A stretch of DNA of 64,000 nt, taken from NCBI GenBank assembly GCA_016234535.1, contig JACRBH010000025.1, positions 25,950-89,949 of the forward strand, in the 5' to 3' direction. Origin of the DNA: Chloroflexota bacterium. Its GTDB lineage: Bacteria; Chloroflexota; Anaerolineae; Anaerolineales; Villigracilaceae. The position numbers were made by a program, and so were the translations under genes. The notes beneath the pieces are model-generated. The model saw nothing but the letters and a program-made list of their open reading frames with translations, made no database searches and was not told where the DNA came from. Every line of letters begins with the position of its first letter. Positions within the stretch are counted from its first letter, which is position 1. This document shows, piece after piece, positions 42,733 through 51,415 of the stretch.

Positions 42733-43413
42733 ATGGATATTTTCAATTTTCAAGACCTGACTGGCGAGTTCTCTGTACTCGATATTGTGATCGTCATGGT
42801 TCTCAGCTTTGTATTGAGCTCATTCATCGGCTGGATCTACAAGATCACCCACCGCGGTTCCTCGTATACACAAAGTTTTGTACTCACCCTCGTCATGAAT
42901 GGCATGGTCGTAGCGCTGGTAATGATGATCGTCGGGTCGAACATTGCGCGCGCTTTCTCGCTCGTGGGCGCGTTATCCATCATTCGCTTCCGCAATGCAG
43001 TCAAAGAGACCCGCGACGTCGGCTTCATCTTCTTCACGATGGCAGTCGGCATGGCAATCGGCACCAAGTTCTATTTACTTGCAGTCGTCGCAGCCATCGT
43101 CATCAGTTTGATCATGCTGCTCATGACCCGCTTCAACTGGTTTGCGCGTGAAATGTCCAATCAGATCCTGCGCGTGCAAATCCCTAATGGCGCAGCATTT
43201 GACTCGCTCTTCGATAAGCCATTTGTCACATACACCACTTCTTCCGAGCTCATCAGCGTGGATTCCGTCCACAGTGGTATGTTGACCGAATTAACCTACA
43301 GCATCGGCATGAAGAAATCCAATCAAATTCAAAACTTCCTGACCGAGATCAAGAATCTCAACGGCAATAACAAGGTCACGCTCATCGCTGGCTACAACAG
43401 CACAGACTTGTAG
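42733..43413 (+). CDS. DUF4956 membrane protein
   Basis: 226 residues from ATG 42733 (AAGGAGTTTCAA upstream). Four transmembrane helices; the central signature is SLVGALSIIRFRNAVKETRDVGFIFFTMAVGMAIGT, with the conserved RFRxxxKETRD cytoplasmic loop. A C-terminal domain of about 70 soluble residues follows. DUF4956 is a constant neighbour of bacterial VTC-domain proteins and may handle the polymer or phosphate at the membrane; no activity is proven. Confidence 0.88.
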   Translation: MDIFNFQDLTGEFSVLDIVIVMVLSFVLSSFIGWIYKITHRGSSYTQSFVLTLVMNGMVVALVMMIVGSNIARAFSLVGALSIIRFRNAVKETRDVGFIFFTMAVGMAIGTKFYLLAVVAAIVISLIMLLMTRFNWFAREMSNQILRVQIPNGAAFDSLFDKPFVTYTTSSELISVDSVHSGMLTELTYSIGMKKSNQIQNFLTEIKNLNGNNKVTLIAGYNSTDL

Positions 43414-43432
43414 CCCCTAACTTCAGGGTGTT

Positions 43433-43515
43433 CGTAGTGACGGTTCTGGCCCATCCACCAGAAAATGTATCCCCTCAGTTTTCTCCATCCCCCTAATTAA
43501 CCGTCACTACGTTTT
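43433..43515 (+). terminator. Long-loop inverted repeat after the DUF4956 gene
   Basis: CGTAGTGACGGTT / AACCGTCACTACG, a 13-bp perfect stem with a 53-nt loop, followed by TTTTATTATTG. Probable terminator or dispersed element. The rest of the spacer to 43707 holds a short hairpin (GTAGGGC / GCCCTAC) and no gene. Confidence 0.6.
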
Positions 43516-43707
43516 ATTATTGATTTTTGAATAAAGTATGTCGCAAAATCCGTGCATTTTCCCTTGTATTTTTTTAGCTAAAATGTGACTTTCAATTTTC
43601 AAAAATCAATAGGTAAACCCGAAATTGGAATTTCAACCTGCAATTTAGTTCAAAAAGTTTACTTATTTATGAGACAAGCGGTAGGGCTGTTCGTCGCCGC
43701 AGCTGCC

Positions 43708-44574
43708 CTACAGCCGTGGAATTAATGCAGGAGTTCTCTTTTTATAGGACTCATAATCTTCCTGCCCGCCCCATTTTTTATCCGCCTTTTTCTCAAGCAG
43801 CGGAATTCCACTGACGCGGGTGAGAAGCAATGTAACAAAAAGAGGAGAAATCAGTGCGGCCCACTGCCAGCCTTGTAGAACGGGAAAAGCGATAACTGCC
43901 ACGCCAAACCAGAGAATGATCTCGCCAAAATAATTGGGGTGGCGGGATCTGGACCATAAGCCTGTTTGAATAAACTTGCCTTTGTTGTCTGGGTTTGCGT
44001 TGAAGCGGCCTTTTTGAGAGTCAGCCACAACTTCAATGGCAAAGCCGAAAACCCATAACAGAAAACCGATAATGGCAAAAACATCCAATTCTTTTCGAGT
44101 GGTTGTTGTAACGGCAACCAGCGCGGCGGCCATTGTGAATGATACCCACAAGCCTTGAATAGTCCAGACGTTTAGGAATCGGATAAAGGAAGGTTTGATC
44201 TCATCAAAACGATCGTCTTTCCCTGCTTTTTGGATGCGACCAAACAAGAAACTGCCCAGGCGGATTGCCCAGATTACAACAAGAGCTGATAGTAGAACTG
44301 ATCTGCCATCAGCGCTTGGACTAAAAAATACTCCAATTAAAATCACGGAAATATAAGTGATACTTCCTGTCAGATCGAAGAATTTTTCAGTCTGCATCAA
44401 ATAAGCAGGGATAAAAGCCAGCCATTGAATTAGAAATGCCAGCCCGATTGATAAGGTAAATAGTGGAATTCCAATAATCGATGCTCCACCCTGACTGCCC
44501 GTCAAAGCGACCAGAAAGCCGATCAATATCAAAATGGGAAATGCGATGAGAGCATTACGATCCGTTGTCTTCAT
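43708..44574 (-). CDS. DUF1295-family membrane protein (steroid-reductase/isoprenylcysteine-methyltransferase-like)
   Basis: 288 residues from the ATG at 44574. About seven transmembrane helices. The C-terminal signature GLWSRSRHPNYFGEIILWFGV, with the R-H-P-N-Y-x-G-E motif, is diagnostic of the DUF1295/ICMT-like fold and binds a nucleotide cofactor or SAM at the cytoplasmic face. The substrate is unknown, perhaps a lipid or sterol-like ring. A DUF1475 gene lies immediately upstream on the same strand. Confidence 0.85.
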   Translation of the reverse strand: MKTTDRNALIAFPILILIGFLVALTGSQGGASIIGIPLFTLSIGLAFLIQWLAFIPAYLMQTEKFFDLTGSITYISVILIGVFFSPSADGRSVLLSALVVIWAIRLGSFLFGRIQKAGKDDRFDEIKPSFIRFLNVWTIQGLWVSFTMAAALVAVTTTTRKELDVFAIIGFLLWVFGFAIEVVADSQKGRFNANPDNKGKFIQTGLWSRSRHPNYFGEIILWFGVAVIAFPVLQGWQWAALISPLFVTLLLTRVSGIPLLEKKADKKWGGQEDYESYKKRTPALIPRL

Positions 44575-44603
44575 GAGATTTTTCCTTTTACGCGTGTTTC
44601 CCA

Positions 44604-44930
44604 TTACGCGTGTTTCCCAAGCCAGAATTTGCGCCAATCCCCATTGCTGGATTGCAAGGTGATGAATGCGTATAAACTGCCAGCAAAGAATCCCAAAGTC
44701 ATCATGGCAACTGTCCAAAAGAGGGCGACCGGCAGGGATTTTTCGCGGTAGATAATCCAGGCCGAGAAGAGGGTGAAGCCGGTATACAAGTCTACGAGGG
44801 AGACGATGCCCCACGGCATGGCAAATAGCTGGTTGCCTTCACCGAAGAAATCTCCGCGGGCGAATCCGTTAATTAGCACGGCGGCCATGGCGAGAATACC
44901 GAGAATGGAAATGGCTTTTGCGAGTTTCAT
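44604..44930 (-). CDS. DUF1475-like small membrane protein
   Basis: 108 residues from the ATG at 44930. Three transmembrane helices. MPWGIVSLVDLYTGFTLFSAWIIYRE is the core family pattern, with a final Lys/Trp-rich tail. It is often found next to DUF1295-type genes, as here. It starts 4 nt after the DegV gene ends. The role is unknown. Confidence 0.7.
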   Translation of the reverse strand: MKLAKAISILGILAMAAVLINGFARGDFFGEGNQLFAMPWGIVSLVDLYTGFTLFSAWIIYREKSLPVALFWTVAMMTLGFFAGSLYAFITLQSSNGDWRKFWLGKHA

Positions 44931-44934
44931 GAAT

Positions 44935-45771
44935 TTATTCCTTTGAGATACATGCGAATCCCAGCGCGCCGATGCCAAGATGCGCGCCGAGGACTGGGGT
45001 GATTTGGATTATGGGAATTTCGCCGTCAGGTAAAAAAGATTTCGCCAGATGATAGAGTGCGCGCGCTTCCTCTTCCACGCCGGCGTGAACAATGGCAAGC
45101 TTTTCGTATGGCGCATATTCCTTTAGCCACGAGAACAAATGTGACACCGCCTTGCTGCGCGTCCGAGTGCGATGAGCAGTGGCTTTGCTCATATTCATGT
45201 GCAGCAGCGGTTTGAGTTGTAAGAGTTCGCCAAATGCCGCTATGGCAAAATTCATGCGACCACTGCGGCGCAGATATTCGAGCGTATTCAATGCCGCGAA
45301 GACATACGCGCGCGGCATGGTTTCTTTCACCGCAGAGAGAATTTCATCCAGAGACTTTCCTGTGCGTGCGAGTTGTGCGGCTTTCTCAACGAGGAATCCC
45401 ATGCCGAGACTGAGTTGACTCGAATCCAGTACCAGGACTGGGATGCGGGTAAATTGTTCGGCGGCAGTACGTGCCGAGTTGATCGTTGCGCTTAAAGTTT
45501 CTGAAATATGAATGGATAGAATGGCTAACGCGCCTTCATCTGCGAGACGGTTATATGCCTGTGTAAAAACTTCGGGTCCCGGTGTGGCAGTTTTGGGATG
45601 TGGATTGAATATGGGAAGTTGGGTATAGAATTCTTCACGCGAAAGATCCACTCCATCCAGAAAAGATTTGTCGCCCACGTTGATACTCAACGGAATTACG
45701 GCGATCCCATATTGATTGACAATCTCGGCGGGCAGATCGCAGGTGCTGTCGGTGACGATGCGAATGTTCAT
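44935..45771 (-). CDS. DegV family fatty-acid-binding protein
   Basis: 278 residues from the ATG at 45771. It begins with the DegV signature IRIVTDSTCDLP and has PLSINVGDKSFLDGVDLSREEFY, then TATPGPEVF and SIHISETLSATINSA, the residues that hold a fatty acid carboxylate. DegV/FakB proteins present fatty acids to a kinase (FakA) for acyl-phosphate formation. No FakA is in this window. Its first in-frame ATG (45906) lies in the decayed regulator and is less likely. Confidence 0.93.
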   Translation of the reverse strand: MNIRIVTDSTCDLPAEIVNQYGIAVIPLSINVGDKSFLDGVDLSREEFYTQLPIFNPHPKTATPGPEVFTQAYNRLADEGALAILSIHISETLSATINSARTAAEQFTRIPVLVLDSSQLSLGMGFLVEKAAQLARTGKSLDEILSAVKETMPRAYVFAALNTLEYLRRSGRMNFAIAAFGELLQLKPLLHMNMSKATAHRTRTRSKAVSHLFSWLKEYAPYEKLAIVHAGVEEEARALYHLAKSFLPDGEIPIIQITPVLGAHLGIGALGFACISKE

Positions 45772-45779
45772 TGGATTCC

Positions 45780-46322
45780 TTATATGACTGTGAGAGGCTT
45801 CTGGTTTGGGTGGGTTTGACTCTGGCTTGAAGGAGCGTTTCCGCTGTGTCGAGGGAAGCGGCCAACGAATCGTCGAGATAGTCCTTTTTGCATCATGTTC
45901 ATGCAAACTGCTTCGACAGGATACATGGAAAAAGCCTGGTTCAAAATTTTATTGGCAGAGGCTTCGCGAAAATTCAAACAGGCGGCGACCCATTGAACAC
46001 GCAGGGAGTCGAGATTCGTTTTGGACGAGTCGATGGCAAGAGTCGCTTGAGGGGAGGAAAATGTTGAAGGGGCTCCGCCAGCCAGAGGGTCCAGCCCCGA
46101 AGCGGTTATTTCATTCCGCAAATCCACCGGGCGGGAAATCGAAAGTCCCTCCGCCTGGCGCGCCATCAGCCATTTGATCATCTTGATGTCATATTGCCCG
46201 CCCGTGGAGCGTTGAGGAATGGGTAGGTCGTAGCGGTGTTTCCTGGCGCGCAAGGTGTTGGGGACAGGGCCGGTTTCTTGTAGAACGGCTTTCAGGTTGA
46301 AGACGGGTGTTTTGCTGGGCAT
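45780..46322 (-). pseudogene. Decaying MerR-type (CarH/LitR-like) regulator, truncated
   Basis: 180 residues from the ATG at 46322. Residues 1-60 align with the MerR helix-turn-helix of B12-dependent regulators (FNLKAVLQETGPVPNTLRAR-x-HRY). The usual LRAWERRYGLP has become LRARKHRYDLP and about five wing residues (HRLYS) are missing. The middle part matches the helical cap (VQWVAACLNFREASANKILNQAFSMYPVEAVCMNMMQKGLS). After that the frame leaves the family and the whole cobalamin-binding domain is lost. Normal length is about 300 residues. It is divergent from tspO across a perfect palindrome. Confidence 0.8.
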
Positions 46323-46343
46323 TTGATTTCCTCGTTGGCGGTG

Positions 46344-46408
46344 ATTATACACATTGTCTAGTATTTGTCAATATATATATTGACAAATACTAGACATATC
46401 GGTAAAAT
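46344..46408. promoter_or_regulatory. Divergent promoters overlapping a perfect 40-bp palindrome
   Basis: The palindrome spans 46356-46395 (20-bp half-site GTCTAGTATTTGTCAATATA). It contains TTGACA in both directions. For tspO: -35 TTGACA at 46380-46385, 17-bp spacer, -10 TAAAAT at 46403-46408. For the MerR gene: -35 TTGACA (46371-46366), 16-bp spacer, -10 TATAAT (46349-46344). A repressor bound here would block both promoters. Confidence 0.9.
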
Positions 46409-46432
46409 AGGGATATTCAAAAAGGAGTTTTC

Positions 46433-47188
46433 ATGTCAAAGGATACACTGCGTCAATTTGCAAACCTGTTGAGCGTTGTCCTGGCGCTGACAATCAACGT
46501 TCTCGCTTCCGTCCTGCCGCTCAACGGACAGAATACGGGCGAAATCTCGGATCGCTTCCAGGTTTATTTTGTGCCTGCGGGATATGTTTTTGCCATCTGG
46601 GGCATTATTTACATTGGTTGGATCGCCTTTACGATTTTTCAATTCCGCCTGTCTCAAAAAGAAAGTCCGCGCCTGCGCCGACTTGGCTATCTGTTTGCGC
46701 TCAGTGGGGCTGCGAACGCTGCATGGCTGTTCACATGGCACTACAACTTCTTTGGCTTGGGCGTACTCGTCATGCTTTCCCTCCTTGGACTGCTAATCGC
46801 GAGTTATCTGTGTTTGAACGTCAACCGCTCATCCGCTTCAGGCGCGGAATGGTGGTCAGTAGATTTGCCATTTAGTGTTTATCTCGGCTGGATCACGGTC
46901 GCTACAGTGGCCAATGTGACCGATTGGCTGTATCTGATTGGCTGGAACGGATTCGGAATTGCGGCTCCCGCTTGGGCGGTCATTATGATCGCGGTGGCAT
47001 CGTTACTCGGATTGCTCATGGCGCTCACGCGTCGGGATGCGGGATATCTGTTTGTGCTGGTCTGGTCGTTTGTGGGTATCGCCCTCAAGCAGGTGGCTGC
47101 GCCGAACGTGGTCATCGCTGCGTGGATAGGCGCGGGGTTTATGTTGATCCTTGCAGTTTACAGTCTCATTCGACCGAAAACCGCATAG
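46433..47188 (+). CDS. TspO/MBR-like tryptophan-rich sensory protein
   Basis: 251 residues, AAGGAG before the ATG. Seven or so transmembrane helices. The family core is visible in VYFVPAGYVFAIWGIIYIGW and ANAAWLFTWHYNFFGLGVLVML, with conserved Trp and Pro residues. It is of the long form found in Chloroflexota and other bacteria rather than the 160-residue classical type. TspO proteins bind porphyrins and are often controlled by light or oxygen. Control by a B12/light-type MerR repressor would fit, but that regulator is decayed here. Confidence 0.85.
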   Translation: MSKDTLRQFANLLSVVLALTINVLASVLPLNGQNTGEISDRFQVYFVPAGYVFAIWGIIYIGWIAFTIFQFRLSQKESPRLRRLGYLFALSGAANAAWLFTWHYNFFGLGVLVMLSLLGLLIASYLCLNVNRSSASGAEWWSVDLPFSVYLGWITVATVANVTDWLYLIGWNGFGIAAPAWAVIMIAVASLLGLLMALTRRDAGYLFVLVWSFVGIALKQVAAPNVVIAAWIGAGFMLILAVYSLIRPKTA

Positions 47189-47330
47189 CTGTTAATGATG
47201 GGTTTGCCAACTCACCTTACGCGGTAACGCGCGACTTATCTCGCAAAATGGGCGACATAAACCCCCATACGGGGACAATGTGTCGCGCTACAAGCTGGAT
47301 TTCGTAACGTTAGTTACTAAACTCTTGCAG

Positions 47331-47390
47331 CCACAGAGTACACTGAGGCATTTGAGAAAAGACTCTTAAACCTCTTTTTCTTTGTGGTCT
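47331..47390. repeat. MITE-like inverted-repeat element, second copy
   Basis: Ends CCACAGAG and CTTTGTGG with GAGAAAAGACTC in the middle; related in form to 28839-28911. It lies in the 320-nt convergent spacer after tspO, which has no gene. Confidence 0.55.
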
Positions 47391-47413
47391 CCCCTGGCCC
47401 GCCCGCCACATTG

Positions 47414-47447
47414 TCCCCGAAGCGGAGCGAGTGGGAGGGCAGGTGTG
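47414..47447 (+). repeat. Dispersed 34-nt intergenic repeat, copy 2
   Basis: Matches 24794-24827 at 31 of 34 positions. Confidence 0.75.
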
Positions 47448-47508
47448 TGGCATAAAAGACTTTGCAAGAGGTCAACTACTATTTTGCTCCTCAACAGATG
47501 AAAATAAT

Positions 47509-48633
47509 TTAAGACATCTTTGTGGAAATATTGTACGCAGCGAGGATTCCTTCAAAGGCCCGCCTGCAATCGGATGCGGCTTTTTCGCGCCATTTGTCTT
47601 CGGCGGGAAAATACAATTCACTGAACTCTTGCCGAATGACGCGCGCGGATTTCTCATTCACTGCGCCATGCCAGTTAAGCTGGTTTTCAAATATCATCGC
47701 GCGTAAACTGCGGATGCGCGCCAGCAGGGAATCGCCGAAGGTGCCGAATTCAAATCCGCAGACGAAAATCTTTTTTTGCGGGAAACTCTCGTTTCGGAGG
47801 AGATAATAATATTCGCCCATGTCGCCATTGATGGCATAAAATTCTTCAGGATTGATCTTTTGCACGAGGGGATAGTTAAACTTCTCAACGGCTTCTTTGG
47901 ATGAGATGGGATCCACAGGTGGGATGATGATACTCATCTGGTCACGCGGCCCGTAACCTGTGTGCATATCCATTTGGATGACGGTATCGTATTCTTCCAA
48001 TGCCTTGCGATATAGCCCCATCGTGATTTGAGTGACATCCTCGTGCCGAGACCCGCCGTAATAAAACCCTTTTGGGGTGTGATGCTGACCAAGCAGTGCC
48101 GCAGTGGAAACACGCGATATTCCAGAAGTCACAATGGCGCGAATGATCCTGCCCCAGAACGATAGATTTTCCATAAAAAAAGAACGCGCAGGGCGCTGCG
48201 GGGTGAACAGGTATCCGAGCGTTTTAAAATCAGGATTGATTTCAGTGTCGAATTTTCCGTAAACGAAGTTGCGATTTAAATCCACGCTGTTTTCGTTGAC
48301 CTTGCGGTTGTTCTTCATGCCCCAGGGATTGATGGCGTGAACGAGAAGCAAACCCGTATTCTCAGGATTGAGTCGCGGCGCGAATTCATCCATGAAAATT
48401 TTCAGCATGGCTGAACCGACATAGCCTTCAATGCCATGTTCAGCGGTGGTAATGATGATGAGCTTCTCCTTTTTGCGCGGCTCTGCCCAGGCGTAGTCAA
48501 TGCTGAGGGATGAGTCGGTTTTTAGCGGAATAGACTCAAGGCGAGAGTCTGCCCATTTGGGACGCAGCAGTTCAAAGTCACGAATGAAGCGCGCGCGGGA
48601 GGCTTCGTATGATTCGGGGAAGAGAGAGTCCAT
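47509..48633 (-). CDS. DUF2817/M14-like carboxypeptidase-family protein
   Basis: 374 residues from the ATG at 48633. Zinc-peptidase features of the M14/succinylglutamate-desuccinylase group appear: TTAEHGIEGYVGSAML (H-x-x-E), NPWGMKNNRKVNENSVDLNRNF (N-R catalytic turn) and IQMDMHTGYGPRD (metal His). No signal peptide is seen. The start codon overlaps the stop of the transporter gene (TAATG), so translation is coupled. It may cleave a peptide or acyl-amino acid brought in by that transporter. Confidence 0.85.
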   Translation of the reverse strand: MDSLFPESYEASRARFIRDFELLRPKWADSRLESIPLKTDSSLSIDYAWAEPRKKEKLIIITTAEHGIEGYVGSAMLKIFMDEFAPRLNPENTGLLLVHAINPWGMKNNRKVNENSVDLNRNFVYGKFDTEINPDFKTLGYLFTPQRPARSFFMENLSFWGRIIRAIVTSGISRVSTAALLGQHHTPKGFYYGGSRHEDVTQITMGLYRKALEEYDTVIQMDMHTGYGPRDQMSIIIPPVDPISSKEAVEKFNYPLVQKINPEEFYAINGDMGEYYYLLRNESFPQKKIFVCGFEFGTFGDSLLARIRSLRAMIFENQLNWHGAVNEKSARVIRQEFSELYFPAEDKWREKAASDCRRAFEGILAAYNISTKMS

Positions 48634-50081
48634 TAGAAGGGGCCAAATCCAATCGCTACAGCGATCCCCAAAAATGCGATGGTTGCGAGAATGACCCATA
48701 GCCAAAGTTTGGCTGTCCAGCGCAGCCACTTGGGGTAACTGACGACTGTCAGGCCGAGGCTGATGAGCAGAACGGGATTGGTGGGGTAGGCGAGATTGGA
48801 GAAGCCGTCACCGAAGATGTAGGCGAGGACGGCGGTTTGGCGGGTGACGCCGATCAGGTCGGCAAGCGGCAGAACGATGGGCATCATCAGGAAGGCTTTG
48901 GCGGAACCCGAGGCGATGAAGAATTCGATGCCGAGTGCAAGCGCATAGATGACAAGCGCGGCAGGGAACGCGCCGAGTTGTTGGAATGGATCAGCCGCGG
49001 CGTGCAGGATGGTGTCGGTGACGCCGCCGCTGTCAATGATGAAGCGGATGCTGGCCGCCATGAGAATCAACGGGACGGAGGGAGCGAGTCCGCCCCAACC
49101 TTCGACCAGTCCCTGCCAAACTTTTTTGCCGCCTGCGCCTGAAATGAATCCTGCTCCCAACCCCCCGATGAGAAAGAGGATGCCAACAATGGGCAGGGAG
49201 TAATCTGAAATGGCGGGGACGAAAGGCCCCGCAAGCATGACCGCAAAGATGAAGAGCAGGAAGAAGCCAAAGAATGACATGGCGCGATTTTGTTTCGGGT
49301 CTTCAGCGATGAGGGAGGCGTCTTTTCCCTTGTATTTTTCACGCTCGGCATTGTCTTCACCATGCACGAGAGAGTCTTTCGGATTTTTATCTATTCTGCG
49401 GGCGTAAGCGGAAAGGAACAGCCCGAAGATGATGTAGATCACAATGAAGATAATGATGCGCAGCCACGCGCCAGAGAAAAGCGGCAAGCCCGCGAGTTGT
49501 TGCGAAACCCCCAGCGTGTATGGATTTGAGATGGCGGCTGAGAATCCCATATTGGTCGCAAGGATGGACATACCCAGCCCGACCAGCGCATCCCAGCCGA
49601 GGGAATAGGATAGTGCAATCATCACCGGCACAAGCAGGACAACTTCTTCGAACGTGCCAAGCGTTGCTCCGAGGAACATGAATGCCAGCGAAACCATCCA
49701 CAGGAGCGTGTATTTCCGTCCGCTGAAACGGCGCACGATACTGCCGATGAAGGCGCGCAGAGTGCCTGTCTTATCCATCACGGCGAAGGCGCCGCCAGCG
49801 AAGAACAACACAATGATGATGACTATGACAGTCAATCCGCTGGAACTGCCGAGGACTTCAAATGGAGCGATGAGCCAGCGCCAGATGGGGTAGTCGGGAT
49901 GTTGAATAAGTTGGAATGATGCGGGGTCGATGGTCTCGCGTCCATCCACTTCGATGCGGGTGTACGTCCCTGCGGGGATGACGAGGGTGAGAATCCCCGC
50001 GACCATCATCAGGACAAACAAAATAACGAGCGATTGAATGAACGCCCGTTTGCCGATCTGCGCACCTGCTTTTTGTTCCAT
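48633..50081 (-). CDS. YfcC-family transporter
   Basis: 482 residues with about 12 transmembrane helices and no signal cleavage. It starts AFIQSLVILFVLMMVAGILTLVIPAGTY and has GTFEEVVLLVPVMIALSYSLGWDALVGLGMSILATNMGFSAAISNPYTLGVSQ and the duplicated C-terminal motif VLAYIFGDGFSNLAYPTNPVLLISLGL. These are diagnostic of the YfcC/ArcD-like family of amino acid, peptide or carboxylate carriers. The coupled DUF2817 peptidase gene suggests a peptide or acylated amino acid substrate. Confidence 0.9.
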   Translation of the reverse strand: MEQKAGAQIGKRAFIQSLVILFVLMMVAGILTLVIPAGTYTRIEVDGRETIDPASFQLIQHPDYPIWRWLIAPFEVLGSSSGLTVIVIIIVLFFAGGAFAVMDKTGTLRAFIGSIVRRFSGRKYTLLWMVSLAFMFLGATLGTFEEVVLLVPVMIALSYSLGWDALVGLGMSILATNMGFSAAISNPYTLGVSQQLAGLPLFSGAWLRIIIFIVIYIIFGLFLSAYARRIDKNPKDSLVHGEDNAEREKYKGKDASLIAEDPKQNRAMSFFGFFLLFIFAVMLAGPFVPAISDYSLPIVGILFLIGGLGAGFISGAGGKKVWQGLVEGWGGLAPSVPLILMAASIRFIIDSGGVTDTILHAAADPFQQLGAFPAALVIYALALGIEFFIASGSAKAFLMMPIVLPLADLIGVTRQTAVLAYIFGDGFSNLAYPTNPVLLISLGLTVVSYPKWLRWTAKLWLWVILATIAFLGIAVAIGFGPF

Positions 50082-50401
50082 GGGGATGCTCCTGTGTTGG
50101 ATTTAAACGAACTTTACCATAGAACCAAAAGATCATTTGTTAACGAAGATTGCGGGAGTGGCTAAATTCCAAGACCCAAAGTTTGCCACTGCGGACCCAA
50201 TCGTGCTTAACAATGATGAATTTCAGTAAATCAAAGATTGAGCTGAATGCAGATTTTAATCTGCAAGTTTACAGAGGCAAAGCAGACTGAAGTCCTGCAC
50301 TTCGGAGCAAATTCGTTGTTTTCGATGTTAGCTGCGCACTGCTTTACTGTTCATTGCTGCTAATATAATGGTTAAGAAAACAATTAATTGAAGCTCAAAA
50401 C

Positions 50402-50438
50402 AAAAGGTGCTTTGAGACTTTCTCAAGAGCACCTTTTT
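50402..50438. terminator. Terminator in the 372-nt spacer 50082-50453
   Basis: AAAAGGTGCTTTGAGA / TCTCAA-g-AGCACCTTTTT with loop CTT. Serves the XRE-cupin gene (-) and anything from the left. The remaining spacer shows no gene. Confidence 0.75.
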
Positions 50439-50453
50439 GAGTGAGTTGTTAAT

Positions 50454-51068
50454 TCATCCCCCAATATGGTTCACCGACGGATGACTCGAGAAATGCCGCT
50501 GCACAGGTTCGCGCGATGCATTGGGAGTTTGAAGAACCAAAATAAATTTCGCTTCAGCATCAAATGGGTTGCGCCATAGGTGGGGGAGGGTGGCTTCAAA
50601 GATAAGAATGTCTCCCGCTTCCAGGAGGTACACCTTACCGTCAATGACGTATTCAATTTTTCCCTGCAAGCAGTAAACAAATTCATGTCCCGAATGAACG
50701 ACTTGTCGTTCTCCGCCGCTGCCTGCCTTGGGTTCCAATGTCATCAAAAATGGCTCCAATTCCTGAAAAGGCAAAGTCTTGCCCATACCTTCAATGATCA
50801 AGCCTTCACTTTCGATCTTTGGTCGTGAGCCGGATTTAATATGCAAAACAGAAGATGGCGTTTCCTCCTCGAAAAAATAACTCATGCGAATGTTAAGCGC
50901 CGCTGCCAGGCTTTGCAGTGTAGATACGCTTGGCGATGTTTCATCGCGCTCGATCAGGCTGATCGAATTTGGAGACAGCCCCGCCAGCTTTGCCAGATCG
51001 CGTTGCGAAATGTTTCGTTCGCTTCGCAGTTGGCGTAGTTTCTCACCAAGAGAGAATGTTGATTCCAT
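50454..51068 (-). CDS. XRE-family regulator with C-terminal cupin domain
   Basis: 204 residues from the ATG at 51068, which has GGAAGGA 7 nt upstream (the ATG at 51083 lacks one). The helix-turn-helix reads LRQLRSERNISQRDLAKLAGLSPNSISLIERDETSPSVSTLQSLAAAL. A cupin_2 sensor covers about 115-190 (HSGHEFVYCLQGKIEYVIDGKVYLLEAGD). It is divergent from the respiratory island and paralogous to the protein at 51824, so both may regulate the same promoters. The ligand is unknown. Confidence 0.93.
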   Translation of the reverse strand: MESTFSLGEKLRQLRSERNISQRDLAKLAGLSPNSISLIERDETSPSVSTLQSLAAALNIRMSYFFEEETPSSVLHIKSGSRPKIESEGLIIEGMGKTLPFQELEPFLMTLEPKAGSGGERQVVHSGHEFVYCLQGKIEYVIDGKVYLLEAGDILIFEATLPHLWRNPFDAEAKFILVLQTPNASREPVQRHFSSHPSVNHIGG

Positions 51069-51250
51069 AATTGTTCCTTCCACAATTGATTTCTCATATT
51101 GGGCAATATTGAACTATATGCTTCAATCATACCAGAATGGGATAAAACACACAATTTTTTGTGACAGATGAATGCTTCGGTCTTTTCAACGGGCAAGTTG
51201 TTTCCATTAAATGAGCAGTTTTCACACGGAAATATTACTGATTCGTCGCA

Positions 51251-51268
51251 TTGTGCATTAATTCACAA
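51251..51268. promoter_or_regulatory. CRP/FNR-type operator upstream of the respiratory island
   Basis: TTGTGCATTAATTCACAA has the form TTGTG-N8-CACAA, the class of CRP/FNR-family sites. A near-match (TTGTTACATTAATCACAA) lies at 53156. A further half-symmetric element TGTGACATTTGTTACT is at 51316-51331. The rest of the 347-nt spacer 51069-51415 holds no gene. Confidence 0.6.
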
Positions 51269-51415
51269 TTATATGGTTTACATGTCACTAATAATGTTAT
51301 TTCTACTATTTAAATGTGACATTTGTTACTAAAATAATTGACAAAGACGTGTAATAATGAATTGTGCCGTTTACAAAAGGAAAATACCCATTGAAGCATG
51401 TCGCAGGAGAAATTT

